The position numbers and the translations under genes are program-made. DNA of 64,000 bases, from contig JACKNG010000004.1 of the NCBI GenBank assembly GCA_024235015.1, positions 558,001 to 622,000 of the forward strand. The letters run 5' to 3'. The notes beneath the pieces are model-generated. The model ran no database searches. It had not been told where the DNA came from and saw only the letters and a list, made by a program, of their open reading frames with translations. Of this stretch, positions 7,032 through 15,930 are shown one piece after another. Every line of letters begins with the position of its first letter. Positions within the stretch are counted from its first letter, which is position 1. This DNA is from Gammaproteobacteria bacterium (lineage in GTDB: Bacteria > Pseudomonadota > Gammaproteobacteria > Ga0077536).

Positions 7032-9233
7032 TCAGTGCTCGCTCTGCTTCATCTCCAGGCGGCGGCGGTGCAGGACCGGTTCGGTGTAGCCGTTGGGATG
7101 GTGCACGCCACCGAAGACCAGCTCGCAGGCGGCCTGGAAGGCGATCGACTCGTCGAAGTTGGCCGACATCGGCTTGTAGTCCGGGTCGCCCGCGTTCTGG
7201 CGGTCGACCACCTCGGCCATGCGCTTCAAGGTCTCCAGCACGTGGGTGCGGCGGACGAAGTCGTGGCGCAGCCAGTTGGCGACGTGCTGGGAGGAGATAC
7301 GCAGCGTGGCGCGGTCCTCCATCAGTCCCACGTCGTTGATGTCCGGCACCTTGGAGCAACCGATGCCGAGTTCGACCCAGCGCACCACGTAGCCGAGGAT
7401 GCCCTGGCAGTTGTTGTCGAGTTCCTGCTGGATCTCGTCGGCCGTCAGGCGCTGCTCGCCGAGCAGCGGGATGGTCAGGATGTCGTCGAGGCTGGCGCGC
7501 TTGCGGTGCTTCAGGCGGTCCTGCACGTCGCTCACCAGCACCTTGTGGTAGTGCGTGGCATGCAGGGTGGCGGCGGTCGGTGACGGCACCCAGGCGGTGT
7601 TGGCACCGGCCTCGAGGTGGGCCTGCTTGCTCTCCAGCATCTCCTTCATGAGGTCGGGCTTGGGCCACATGCCCTTGCCGATCTGGGCCACGCCCTGCAG
7701 GCCGCAGGCCAGCCCGATGTCGACGTTCCAGTTCTCGTAGGCCTTGATCCACGGCTCGTGGCGCATGGCCTCCTTGCGCGCCATGACGCCCGCTTCCATC
7801 GAGGTGTGGATCTCGTCGCCGGTACGGTCGAGGAATCCCGTGTTGATGAAGATGATGCGATCCTTGGCCGCGCGGATGCACTCCTTGAGATTGATGGTGG
7901 TGCGGCGCTCCTCGTCCATGATGCCGATCTTCAGGGTGTGCCGCGGCAGCTTGAGCACGTCTTCGACCTTGGCGAACAGCTCGCAGGCGAAGGCCACTTC
8001 CTCGGGCCCGTGCATCTTGGGCTTGACGATGTACATCGAGCCCTTGCGCGAGTTGCGCAGCTGGTTCAGGCCCTTGATGTCGTAGAGCGCGATGGTCGCG
8101 GTGATGACGGCGTCGAGGATGCCTTCGGGTGCTTCCTGGCCCTTGAGCAGGACGGCCTCGTTGGTCATGAGATGACCGACGTTACGCACCAGCAGCAGCG
8201 AGCGGCCGTGCAGGGTGATCGGCCGGCCCTTGGGATCGAGGAAATGCAGGTCGGGATTGAGCGTGCGGGTCATCATGTGCCCGCCCTTGCGGAAAGTGTC
8301 GGTGAGGTTGCCGCGCATGAGGCCGAGCCAGTTGCGGTAGACCTCGGCCTTGTCCTCGCCGTCGGCGGCGGCGACCGAGTCTTCGCAGTCCTGGATGGTG
8401 GTGACCGCCGACTCCAGCACGATGTCCTTGATGTGGGCGGCGTCGTCCTTGCCCACCGGGTGGCTGGGATCGATCTGGATGATGACGTGCAGGTTGTTGT
8501 TCCTGAGCAGGATCTCGGACGGCGCGTCGGCGCGGCCGTTGTAGCCGGCGAAGCGCGTCGCATCGGCGAGGCCGGTCTGCGTGCCGTCGCCGAGCTTCAC
8601 CGCCAGTTGTGCCTCGACCACCGAGTAATCGACGGCATCGGTATGGCTGCCCGCGGCCAGCGGCGCGATCTCGTCGAGGAAGGCGCGCGCCCAGGCGATG
8701 ACCTTGGCGCCGCGCCGCGGGTTGTAGCTCGTGCCCTTTTCGGCACCGTCGGCCTCGTCGATGGCGTCGGTGCCGTAGAGGGCGTCGTAGAGCGAGCCCC
8801 AGCGCGCGTTGGTGGCGTTCAGCGCGTAGCGCGCGTTCTTCACCGGCACTACCAGCTGCGGGCCCGCGATGTGCGCGATCTCGTCGTCGACATTGGTCGT
8901 GGTGACGGTGAAATCGGGGCCTTCGGGCAACAGGTAGCCGATGCGCTGGAGGAACTTCCGGTACTGCTCGTGATCGTGCGGCTTGTCGCTGCGTGACTGG
9001 TGCCAGGTGTTGATCTGGGCCTGGATTTGGTAGCGCTTCAGCAACAGGATGTTGTTCTTGGGCGCCATTTCCGTGATGACCTCCTCCAGCAGCGACCAGA
9101 AATGCGCCGCGTCCATGCCGAGGTCGGGCAGGATCTCGTTGACGACCAGGTTGTGCAGGGGCACCGAGACTTCGAGGTCGGTACCGGCAATGGCGACGTG
9201 GGAGGTGGCGGTTGTCAGCAGACCGGAACTCAT
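7032..9233 (-). CDS. glcB: malate synthase G
   Basis: A 733-residue protein of the long, monomeric G isoform (usual length about 720-730), which condenses glyoxylate with acetyl-CoA to malate. Recognisable blocks include the N-terminal LVVNEILPDLG, ARWGSLYDALYGTDAI, TTIQDCEDSVAA, LTDTFRKGG, the glyoxylate/Mg region GIMDEERRTTINL, FINTGFLDRTGDEIHTSM, and GANTAWVPSPTAATLHA near the active-site base. ATG 9233 has AGGA upstream. It stands alone, without glycolate oxidase or isocitrate lyase genes beside it; it serves growth on C2 units such as the acetyl-CoA from beta-oxidation genes in this window. Confidence 0.97.
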   Translation of the reverse strand: MSSGLLTTATSHVAIAGTDLEVSVPLHNLVVNEILPDLGMDAAHFWSLLEEVITEMAPKNNILLLKRYQIQAQINTWHQSRSDKPHDHEQYRKFLQRIGYLLPEGPDFTVTTTNVDDEIAHIAGPQLVVPVKNARYALNATNARWGSLYDALYGTDAIDEADGAEKGTSYNPRRGAKVIAWARAFLDEIAPLAAGSHTDAVDYSVVEAQLAVKLGDGTQTGLADATRFAGYNGRADAPSEILLRNNNLHVIIQIDPSHPVGKDDAAHIKDIVLESAVTTIQDCEDSVAAADGEDKAEVYRNWLGLMRGNLTDTFRKGGHMMTRTLNPDLHFLDPKGRPITLHGRSLLLVRNVGHLMTNEAVLLKGQEAPEGILDAVITATIALYDIKGLNQLRNSRKGSMYIVKPKMHGPEEVAFACELFAKVEDVLKLPRHTLKIGIMDEERRTTINLKECIRAAKDRIIFINTGFLDRTGDEIHTSMEAGVMARKEAMRHEPWIKAYENWNVDIGLACGLQGVAQIGKGMWPKPDLMKEMLESKQAHLEAGANTAWVPSPTAATLHATHYHKVLVSDVQDRLKHRKRASLDDILTIPLLGEQRLTADEIQQELDNNCQGILGYVVRWVELGIGCSKVPDINDVGLMEDRATLRISSQHVANWLRHDFVRRTHVLETLKRMAEVVDRQNAGDPDYKPMSANFDESIAFQAACELVFGGVHHPNGYTEPVLHRRRLEMKQSEH

Positions 9234-9391
9234 GCTGGATGTCCTGTGGTGGAAGCGGGCGGGGGGAGCGGCAGCTTACCCAATGGCCTCGATATTTCAA
9301 GGCGAGCGCGGCGCGCCGGCGCCGGACGTTGCGGTGCGAATCCGGGCTGGTGCAGAATTCCCGACCTCCAACCCCCACCGGGAGCATTGCC

Positions 9392-9739
9392 ATGGCCGCC
9401 GACGAACCGACCGAACTCGAAGGGATCCCGCTCGACCGCCGCGAGTTCGTCCAACGCCTGTTGCGCGGTTCGGCCTTCGCCGTACCCGTCGCCCTGGGGC
9501 TGTCGACGGTCGCCCTGCGCGACGCCCAGGCGCAGGCGGCAGGTTCGGCGTCGTCGAGCGCGGCGAGCTCGTCCGGCGGTGGCCTGCAGTCGAGCGCCGC
9601 CACGCCCGGCGGAGGCTTGCCGTCGAGCGCCGCGGCGGTACCCGAACCGGCCACCCTGGCCCTGCTGGGCCTGGGCGCGGCGGGCGCCGCACTGGCGGCC
9701 CGCCGGCGCGGCCCGGGCGACGACAGCGACACCGCGTAA
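9392..9739 (+). CDS. small Ser/Gly-rich protein with Tat signal and PEP-CTERM anchor
   Basis: A 115-residue protein with three parts. Residues 14-49 form a twin-arginine signal (DRREFVQRLLRG, then a hydrophobic run ending AQAQA). Residues 50-81 are a low-complexity Ser/Ala/Gly stretch containing two GGGLxSSAA units. Residues 83-106 are a PEP-CTERM signal (VPEPATLALLGLGAAG, hydrophobic helix, ARRR). PEP-CTERM tails are recognised by exosortase, and such proteins are often glycosylated. ATG 9392 starts just before the signal. The mature part is only about 30 residues, so it looks like a modified surface peptide rather than an enzyme. Its stop is 3 nt before the next gene, a LicD-PqqD fusion. 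Confidence 0.8.
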   Translation: MAADEPTELEGIPLDRREFVQRLLRGSAFAVPVALGLSTVALRDAQAQAAGSASSSAASSSGGGLQSSAATPGGGLPSSAAAVPEPATLALLGLGAAGAALAARRRGPGDDSDTA

Positions 9740-9742
9740 GGG

Positions 9743-10648
9743 ATGTCCACGGCGCCGGGCCGCGCGGACCCGCGCCGCTTCGCCGACTACACGGCCACTG
9801 AACGCGAGGCCCTCGCCGCGGCAGTGGCGGGGTTCACGCGCCTGTTCCACGACGAGTTCGGTCTCGCCGTCTTCCTCACCTGGGGCACCCTGCTGGGTGC
9901 CGTGCGCGAAGGTGATTTCATCGCCCACGACAGCGACGTCGACCTCGCTTACCTGAGCGCCGCGGACAGCGACCACGCGGTCATCGAGGAGCACGAGCTG
10001 ATCGTGCGCGTGCTGGCCGGGCGCGGTCTCGCCGTGCGCCCTGCTTCGCGCGGCCAGATGCACGTCGACGTCGGCGCGGGTGCCGACGCGCCGGCCGCGT
10101 TCGACCTCGACATCTGGACGAGTTGGGTGCGTGCCGGACGCTTCTACCACTACCCCGACATCCAGGGCGAATTGCCGGCGAGCGCGGTGATCCCGCCGGT
10201 GCCGGGCCGTCTCGCCGGCGCCGAGGTGCTGCTGCCGGCGCGGCCGGAGGCCGTGCTCGAGCAGTTCTACGGCCCTGACTGGCGCACGCCCGACCCGGAC
10301 TACGGCTGGTATCCGCGCTACCACAGCGAGGACGTGTTCGAGTTCCTGCGTGCCCCGCGCGCGGCTGGCGCGGTGCCGCGGCGACCGCGACGTGCACCGG
10401 GCCTGGCGGTGGAAGAACACGGGCGGTATTTCCAGGTCGCGGGTGCGGCGCTGACCGAGCCGCAGCGTCTCAATGCCACGGCCGTATTGATCCTGGAGCT
10501 GTGCGACGGTACGCGGGGTGCCGCCGACATCGTGCTCGCCGTGCAGCACTGCTACGGGCTGGGCGACGCGCCCGAGGTCGCCGTGCTGGATTTTCTCGCC
10601 CATGCCGCCGCCACCGGTCTCGTCGAGGAGGCCGCGCCCCAACGATGA
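9743..10648 (+). CDS. LicD/fukutin-like transferase fused to a PqqD-like domain
   Basis: A 301-residue protein in two parts. The N-terminal part is of the LicD/fukutin nucleotidyltransferase-like type: TWGTLLGAVREGDFIAHDSD (about 46-65) followed by DVDLAY is the classic glycine loop and metal-binding acidic motif. Relatives transfer phosphocholine or ribitol-phosphate to glycans. The C-terminal part (about 225-295; LNATAVLILELCDGTRGAAD, then a helical tail) resembles PqqD, the leader-peptide-binding RRE fold of RiPP enzymes. No signal peptide, so cytoplasmic. It starts 3 nt after the Tat/PEP-CTERM peptide gene, so translation is probably coupled and that peptide is the natural candidate substrate. 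The joining is unusual; the reaction is inference. Confidence 0.78.
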   Translation: MSTAPGRADPRRFADYTATEREALAAAVAGFTRLFHDEFGLAVFLTWGTLLGAVREGDFIAHDSDVDLAYLSAADSDHAVIEEHELIVRVLAGRGLAVRPASRGQMHVDVGAGADAPAAFDLDIWTSWVRAGRFYHYPDIQGELPASAVIPPVPGRLAGAEVLLPARPEAVLEQFYGPDWRTPDPDYGWYPRYHSEDVFEFLRAPRAAGAVPRRPRRAPGLAVEEHGRYFQVAGAALTEPQRLNATAVLILELCDGTRGAADIVLAVQHCYGLGDAPEVAVLDFLAHAAATGLVEEAAPQR

Positions 10649-10708
10649 CACGGGGCGGCCGCTGCCGCGGCCGCCCCGGGCCTGCAACGACCAGAGGAGG
10701 ACTGAACC

Positions 10709-11488
10709 ATGCAGATCGAGAACAAGGTCGCCGTCGTCACCGGCGCCGCCAGCGGCATCGGCCGTGCCTGTGCCGAGGCTTTCGTGCGCGCCGGTGCGCG
10801 GGTCATGTTGAGCGACGTCGACGAGGCCGGCGTGCGTGCCGCGGCGGCGGCCATCGGCGCCGAGGCCTGTGCCTGTGACGTCGGCGTCGAGAGCGAGGTC
10901 AACGCCCTGGTCGCGGCGACCGAAGCGCGGCTCGGGCCGGTCGACGTCTTCTTCAGCAATGCCGGCATCGCGACCGGCGCCGACCCGTTGAGCACGTCGC
11001 TCGACGTGTGGCAGACCCAGTGGCAGGTCAACGTCATGGCCCACGTCTACGCCGTGCGCGCGGTCCTGCCCGGCATGCTCGAGCGCGGCCAGGGCTACCT
11101 GTTGCACACCGCCTCCATGGCCGGCATCCTCACCACCCACGGCAACCTGCCCTACGCGGTGACCAAGCATGCCGTGGTCGGGCTGGCCGAGTGGCTGTCG
11201 GTGACCTACCACGATCGCGGCGTGCGCGTATCGCTGCTTGCCCCGCTGGGCGTGCGTACGCCGATGCTCGGCGATACGGATTCGGCCTTTGCCAAGCTCG
11301 CGGCCGGACCGATCCGGGAACCGGAGGAGGTCGCCGCGCAGGTGCTGGCCGCGATCGACGCCGAGCAGTTCCTGATCCTCACCGACCCGATCGCGCAGAC
11401 CTGGATGGAACGCAAGACCAACGATCTCGAACGCTGGCTGACCGGCATGCGCCGCATGCAGGCCAAGATGGAGAGCATGGAATCTTGA
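10709..11488 (+). CDS. SDR-family oxidoreductase
   Basis: A 259-residue classical SDR. The Rossmann turn TGAASGIG (11-18), Asp at the end of strand 2 (LSDVDEAG, NAD preference), SNAG in place of NNAG, a Ser in HTASMAG and the catalytic Tyr149-x3-Lys153 (YAVTK) are all present. ATG at 10709 with AGAGGAGG upstream. It follows the LicD-PqqD gene by 60 bp and might be read with it, but the sequence looks like a general hydroxyacyl/alcohol dehydrogenase. Substrate unknown. Confidence 0.9.
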   Translation: MQIENKVAVVTGAASGIGRACAEAFVRAGARVMLSDVDEAGVRAAAAAIGAEACACDVGVESEVNALVAATEARLGPVDVFFSNAGIATGADPLSTSLDVWQTQWQVNVMAHVYAVRAVLPGMLERGQGYLLHTASMAGILTTHGNLPYAVTKHAVVGLAEWLSVTYHDRGVRVSLLAPLGVRTPMLGDTDSAFAKLAAGPIREPEEVAAQVLAAIDAEQFLILTDPIAQTWMERKTNDLERWLTGMRRMQAKMESMES

Positions 11489-11546
11489 ACGGCGTGCAAC
11501 GCCCGGCGAGCGGCACGGCCGCCGGCGCAGTGCAGGTGATCACGGC

Positions 11547-12863
11547 ATGTCGCCGGCCGGGGTGAGCGCGCCGCAGCTGCTCGACCCGGTGGCGATGCAG
11601 GTGCGCTACCTCTATCGCAACGCGCGCACCGGGCTGGTCGTCAACGCCGTGCTCGGCCTGCTCATGGGCTGGGTGCTGTGGGCGCGGGTCGAGCGTACGC
11701 TGTTGCTGGTCTGGGTCGTGGCCATCGTCGGCGCGTCGGCCCTGCGCCTGTTGCAGCTGATCGCCTTCGAACGCCGCTTCGTCGCCGCCGCGGCGCCGCG
11801 CTGGGCCAACGCCTTCCTGGTCGGTTCGACCTTCACGGCGGCGCTGTGGGGTGCCGCGCCCTGGTGGTTCGGCGCGCACATGACCCGCGAGACCGAGGTG
11901 TTCCTCGCCTTCGCCCTCGGCGGGCTGACCGCGGGCGCGGCCGCGGTACTGGGCGTCGTGCAGCGCGTCTACGTCAGCTACGCCCTGGTCATCATGCTGC
12001 CGATCATCGCGTGGTTCTTCAGCCGTGACACGGCCTACGGTGCACAGATGGCGGCGATGCTCACCGTCTACCTCGCCGCCATGCTGGTCACCGGCCTGAT
12101 CTACCGGCGCGTGGTCATGACCAGCATCGTCGTTTCCCACGAACTGGCCGAGGCGCGCGATCGGGCCGAGACCGCGAGCCGCGCCAAGAGCGAGTTCCTT
12201 TCGCGCATGAGCCACGAGCTGCGTACGCCGCTCAACGCCATCCTCGGCTTCGCCCAGCTCATCGCGCTCGACCGTGCGCGTACCCTGAGCGAAGAGCAGC
12301 ACGCCCAGGTCCGCATGATCAACGACAGCGGCACGCACCTGCTCGACCTCATCAACGAGGTGCTCGACCTCGCCCGTATCGAGCAGGGGCGCCTGGAACT
12401 GCGCGTCGCGACGGTCGGCGTCGCCGCGGAACTGGTCAAGGTGGTGGAACTGTTGCGGCCGCTGGCCGAACAACGCGGTATCCGCGTCGAGTACACCTGC
12501 GCTGCCGATGTCGTCGCGCTGGCCGACGCCCAGCGCCTGCGCCAGATCCTGCTCAACCTGATCGGTAACGCCATCAAGTACGGCGATCCCGGCAGTCTGG
12601 TCGACATCGTCGTGGGCGCGAGCGGCGCGACGGTGAACATTGCCGTCAGCGACGATGGTCCGGGCATTCCCGCCGACCGCCACGAGGCCGTGTTCGAGCC
12701 CTTCAACCGCCTCGATGCCGACACCGCCGCCACCGAGGGCGCCGGCATCGGGCTGACCATCAGCCGCAGCCTGGCGCGCGGCATGCACGGCGACATCACC
12801 CTCGCCAGTGCGCCCGGCGGCCCCACCACCTTCGTCCTCGACCTGCCCGCGGCCAGCGCCTGA
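11547..12863 (+). CDS. membrane sensor histidine kinase
   Basis: A 438-residue two-component kinase. Residues about 20-190 carry six or so hydrophobic segments with short loops. A short coiled stretch leads to the HisKA domain (EFLSRMSHELRTPLNAILGF, phospho-accepting His223), then HATPase_c with the N box (LLNLIGNAIKYGD), G1 (SDDGPGIP) and G2 (TEGAGIGLTISRSL). No receiver or PAS domain. No response regulator gene is adjacent, so its partner is elsewhere. Start ATG 11547 lacks a clear ribosome site; GTG 11562 is possible. Its membrane part resembles that of the phosphatase at 23895. Confidence 0.92.
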   Translation: MSPAGVSAPQLLDPVAMQVRYLYRNARTGLVVNAVLGLLMGWVLWARVERTLLLVWVVAIVGASALRLLQLIAFERRFVAAAAPRWANAFLVGSTFTAALWGAAPWWFGAHMTRETEVFLAFALGGLTAGAAAVLGVVQRVYVSYALVIMLPIIAWFFSRDTAYGAQMAAMLTVYLAAMLVTGLIYRRVVMTSIVVSHELAEARDRAETASRAKSEFLSRMSHELRTPLNAILGFAQLIALDRARTLSEEQHAQVRMINDSGTHLLDLINEVLDLARIEQGRLELRVATVGVAAELVKVVELLRPLAEQRGIRVEYTCAADVVALADAQRLRQILLNLIGNAIKYGDPGSLVDIVVGASGATVNIAVSDDGPGIPADRHEAVFEPFNRLDADTAATEGAGIGLTISRSLARGMHGDITLASAPGGPTTFVLDLPAASA

Positions 12864-12873
12864 GCCGCGGCAC

Positions 12874-13665
12874 TCACTCGAAACGCGGTTCCTCGCGCGC
12901 CTGGAAGGCGGCCAGTCCGCGGCCGGTGTTGGTGCTCATGAGCCCGGCCGCGGCACCGGCAGACTCGCGCGCGAGGGCGCCATCGAGGTCGTTGTCCAGC
13001 GCGAACTCGCTCATGGCCTTGACGAAGGCGTTGGCGTCGGGGTTGCCACCAGCCAGGCGCGTGGCGAGACCGCGGGCGCCGGCGTCCAGCGCGTCGTCGT
13101 CGACGACTTCGTTGACGAGGCCCCAGCTCAGCGCCTCGGCGGCGTCGAGCCAGCGCGCCGAGTAGAGCAGGTCCAGTGCACGGCGACGGCCGACCAGGCG
13201 CGGCAGGCGTACGCTCGAACCCCATGCCGGGTGGAGGCCGTAGCGGGCGTGCTGGTCGCCGATGCGGGCGCTGCGCCCCATCACCACCAGGTCACAGCAC
13301 AGCAGCAGTTCGAGCCCGCCGGCCAGCGCCAGGCCCTGGACCGCGGCGACGGTCGGTTTCGCCAGTTGTTCGAGGTGCCGGAACACGGCGTGGCCGCGCT
13401 CGACGAAGGCGCGCATCGCGGCGGGGTCGTCGCGCGCGGCGAGGACCTCGTCGAGATCGGCGCCGGTGCAGAAGTGCTTGCCGGCGCCGCGGATCAGCAC
13501 CGCGCGCGTGGCGGGGTCGTCGGCGATGGTCGCGAGCGCGCGGTCGAGCGCATCGAGCAGGCCGCGCGAGAGGCAATTGAAGCGTGTCGGGCGATTGAGG
13601 GTGAGGACGGCGAGGGCGCCATCGCGCACGTGGCCGAGCGGTGCGTCGTCGGTTGTCTCGTTCAT
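12874..13665 (-). CDS. enoyl-CoA hydratase/isomerase family protein
   Basis: A 263-residue crotonase. Oxyanion-hole segments are RGAGKHFCTGADLDEV and AVQGLALAGGLELLLCCDLVV; the following loop ARIGDQHARYGLHPAWGS is where hydratase Glu residues would sit and has none at the usual places. LSWGLVNEVV and the C-terminal helices are typical. The ATG at 13665 lies 25 nt after the stop of the DUF1330-like gene, so the two form an operon. It converges on the histidine kinase with only 10 bp between stop codons. Isomerase or non-hydratase activity is possible. Confidence 0.88.
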   Translation of the reverse strand: MNETTDDAPLGHVRDGALAVLTLNRPTRFNCLSRGLLDALDRALATIADDPATRAVLIRGAGKHFCTGADLDEVLAARDDPAAMRAFVERGHAVFRHLEQLAKPTVAAVQGLALAGGLELLLCCDLVVMGRSARIGDQHARYGLHPAWGSSVRLPRLVGRRRALDLLYSARWLDAAEALSWGLVNEVVDDDALDAGARGLATRLAGGNPDANAFVKAMSEFALDNDLDGALARESAGAAAGLMSTNTGRGLAAFQAREEPRFE

Positions 13666-13690
13666 GGTCGTGGACGCTCCGGGAGACGCA

Positions 13691-14119
13691 TCATTCGCGG
13701 TAAGCCGAGCGGCCGGCGCTGGTCGGTACCAGCCGCGAATCGGCCAGTGCCGCGCTGCGGTGGTGCACGCAGGCCTGGTAGCGCGGCGAACGCACCATGT
13801 CGAGAAACGCGTCGACCCCGGGATACTCGACCAGCAGGACGTCGTCCCAGGCCTCCCCGACCGGGCCGATGACGCCGGCACCGGCGGCGCCGGCATACAC
13901 CACCCGGCCGCCCACGCCCTCGACGCAGGCCAGCGCCTCGGCCGCGTAGCGTGCGTAGGCCTGCCGTCCGCTGCACGGCGTAGCCGCCGGATGCCCGCTG
14001 TAATCGGCCTGGGCGCGGTAGCGCAGCAGGTTGAGCATGGTGACCGGGCCGGTGTCGGCAAAGGCCGTGGCGAAGGCCTGCAACTGCTCGGCGGTAGGTT
14101 CGATGGTGGCGGTGGTCAT
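13691..14119 (-). CDS. DUF1330-like dimeric alpha-beta barrel protein
   Basis: A 142-residue protein resembling DUF1330 (dimeric alpha/beta-barrel, ferredoxin-like). The pattern PVTMLNLLRYR near the N-terminus, RYAAEALACVEGVGGRVVYAG in the middle, and a WDDVLLVEYPGVDAFLDMV strand-helix pair followed by YQACVHHRSAAL is characteristic. ATG 14119 is preceded by GAGGTG. It is the first gene of a two-gene unit with the crotonase. Relatives are found beside lipid and aromatic catabolic genes; no catalytic role is established. Confidence 0.82.
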   Translation of the reverse strand: MTTATIEPTAEQLQAFATAFADTGPVTMLNLLRYRAQADYSGHPAATPCSGRQAYARYAAEALACVEGVGGRVVYAGAAGAGVIGPVGEAWDDVLLVEYPGVDAFLDMVRSPRYQACVHHRSAALADSRLVPTSAGRSAYRE

Positions 14120-14372
14120 GGTGCACCTCGTGGGCATTGGGGGGGGCTTTCAGTGTGCCACGCGCCGCCGCGGTACAGGACGGCGCCGCGCGCGCAGCAC
14201 GAGCGGCCACGCCGCCGACGGCGCGCGCCGAAGCGCCGCGCCGTGGTGGTGGTGTTGGTCTGCAGGGTGGTCCCCGGAACGGTGCCGCGGGCGCTGCTTC
14301 GGGCACGCGCGCGCACTTCCGCCACGCGTGGCTAAACTCTGCCGCGCGCAGGTCGCTAGCAAGGGCATCGTC

Positions 14373-15389
14373 ATGTGCGCGAGGTGGAGCGTGCCGATTG
14401 CACGAGAGGCCCGGGGCCGCGATCCCGAACTGGGCGAATTCGCCCATGTCGACCTGTTGCACGACGTCGACCCCGGTTGCGCGCGTCGCCTGCTGGCGGG
14501 CTGCGCCGAGCTCGCCGTCAGCACGGGCACGCGGGTGCTCGAGGCCGGTGCCGACAACGATGCCGTCTACCTCGTCCTCGACGGTGAACTCGAAGTGCGC
14601 CTGGGCGAGGCCGACACCGCGCCGGTGGCCCGCATCGGCAGCGGTTCGTGCGTCGGTGAACTGTCGATCCTGAGCCGGCTCAAGGTCTCGGCCCATGTCG
14701 TCGCCACGCGTCCCAGCCGCCTGCTGGTGATCCCCGATGCCGTGGTGTGGGAGTTCATCGGCGCATCGCACGAATTCGCCGCCAACCTGCTGCGCCTGCT
14801 GTCCGGGCGCGTGCGCGAGGACAACCTGCGGCTGCGCGACAGCCTCGACGCGCAGCTGCGCTACCAGCGTGCGGCCAAGGTCGATGCCGTCACCGGCTTG
14901 TACAACCGGCGCTGGTTCGACGAGGTCGCGGCACGCCAGGCGCAGCGCGCCTGCACCGAAGGCGTACCGCTGAGCCTGTTGTTCATCGACATCGACCACT
15001 TCAAGCAGGTCAACGACCGCCATGGTCACCGCGCCGGCGACGACGCCCTGCGTGGTGTCGCCGACGTGCTGCAGGCCGGGGTGCGGCCGATCGACGTCGT
15101 CGCGCGCTTCGGCGGCGAGGAGTTCGCGACCGTGCTCTACGGCGTCAACGCCGCCGAGGCCGGCCAGGTCGCCGAACGCCTGCGCCGCGACATCGCCGCC
15201 CACGCCCTGCCGGGCGCGGCGCGCGCGGTCCGCGTGACCGTGTCGGTGGGCGTGGCCGAACTCGTGCCGGGCGAAGGTATCGCCGAGCTCATCGAGGCCT
15301 GTGACGTCGCCATGTACGCGGCCAAGGGCGGCGGGCGCAACCGCGTGGTCACGCGCGGCACGATCGCCGCGGTGGCCGCCGCCTCCTGA
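14373..15389 (+). CDS. cNMP-binding domain diguanylate cyclase
   Basis: A 338-residue regulator. Residues about 25-145 form a cyclic-nucleotide-binding-type beta-barrel (NDAVYLVLDGELEVRLG, GSCVGELSIL). A short helix (VREDNLRLRDSLDAQLRY) joins it to a GGDEF domain (about 170-330) whose active loop is RFGGEEF (247-251), a catalytically competent form. RPID five residues before it matches the RxxD inhibitory site, so product feedback is expected. It makes c-di-GMP from GTP and is probably gated by a nucleotide or other ligand. Start choice: ATG 14373; GTG 14391, just after GAGGTGGAG, is a good alternative and changes only six residues. Single gene. Confidence 0.9.
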   Translation: MCARWSVPIAREARGRDPELGEFAHVDLLHDVDPGCARRLLAGCAELAVSTGTRVLEAGADNDAVYLVLDGELEVRLGEADTAPVARIGSGSCVGELSILSRLKVSAHVVATRPSRLLVIPDAVVWEFIGASHEFAANLLRLLSGRVREDNLRLRDSLDAQLRYQRAAKVDAVTGLYNRRWFDEVAARQAQRACTEGVPLSLLFIDIDHFKQVNDRHGHRAGDDALRGVADVLQAGVRPIDVVARFGGEEFATVLYGVNAAEAGQVAERLRRDIAAHALPGAARAVRVTVSVGVAELVPGEGIAELIEACDVAMYAAKGGGRNRVVTRGTIAAVAAAS

Positions 15390-15478
15390 GCTGCGGGTAC
15401 CGGCGCCTCGCCGACGCTGCCGCGAGCCACGGGCTCTGCTATGTTGCGGCCTCCATTCGTACCGGGGAGACCGCGCGC

Positions 15479-15877
15479 ATGACCGCCACCACCAACAAGG
15501 ACCTCGTCCGCACCGCTTGGAACGCCGTCAGCAACGGCGACAGCGACACCTTTCTCGGCGCGCTCGCCGACGACGTCACCTGGACTTTCTTCGGCTCGCA
15601 CCGTTTTGCCGGCACTTTCCGCGGCAAGGACGAGTTGCTGGCCAAGCTGTTCGGGCCACTGGGCGAGATCCTGGAGGACGGCATCCAGGTCACCATCAAC
15701 TCGATGACGGCCGAGGACGATCGCGTGGTCATCGAGTGCAAGGGCAAGGCGCGGGCGAAGAGCGGGCTGGATTACAACAACGACTACTGCATCGTCATCG
15801 AGTGCGGCGGCGGCAAGATCCGCCACGTACGCGAGTACCTCGACAGCGAGCTGGTGACCAGCGTGTTCGGACGCTGA
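15479..15877 (+). CDS. SnoaL/NTF2-like family protein
   Basis: A 132-residue NTF2-fold protein (ketosteroid-isomerase-like). The pattern NKDLVRTAWNAVSNGDSDTF, LADDVTWTFFGSHRFAGTFRG (split here by a short loop), IECKGKARAKSG and a C-terminal IRHVREYLDSELV strand is typical; RE-Y-D is the strand lining the pocket. ATG 15479 follows GGGGAG. Single gene. One of four NTF2-like proteins in the window. No specific substrate can be assigned. Confidence 0.87.
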   Translation: MTATTNKDLVRTAWNAVSNGDSDTFLGALADDVTWTFFGSHRFAGTFRGKDELLAKLFGPLGEILEDGIQVTINSMTAEDDRVVIECKGKARAKSGLDYNNDYCIVIECGGGKIRHVREYLDSELVTSVFGR

Positions 15878-15930
15878 GGAGACGCTGAGACGAAAGCCGT
15901 GCCGTGCGCGTGGCCGGCACGGCGCGCCGC

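Noticed and set aside
7617..8996. Long open frame on the plus strand, opposite malate synthase G
   Set aside because: It is antisense to a strongly conserved gene. High GC keeps the opposite frames open; its sequence has no family features.
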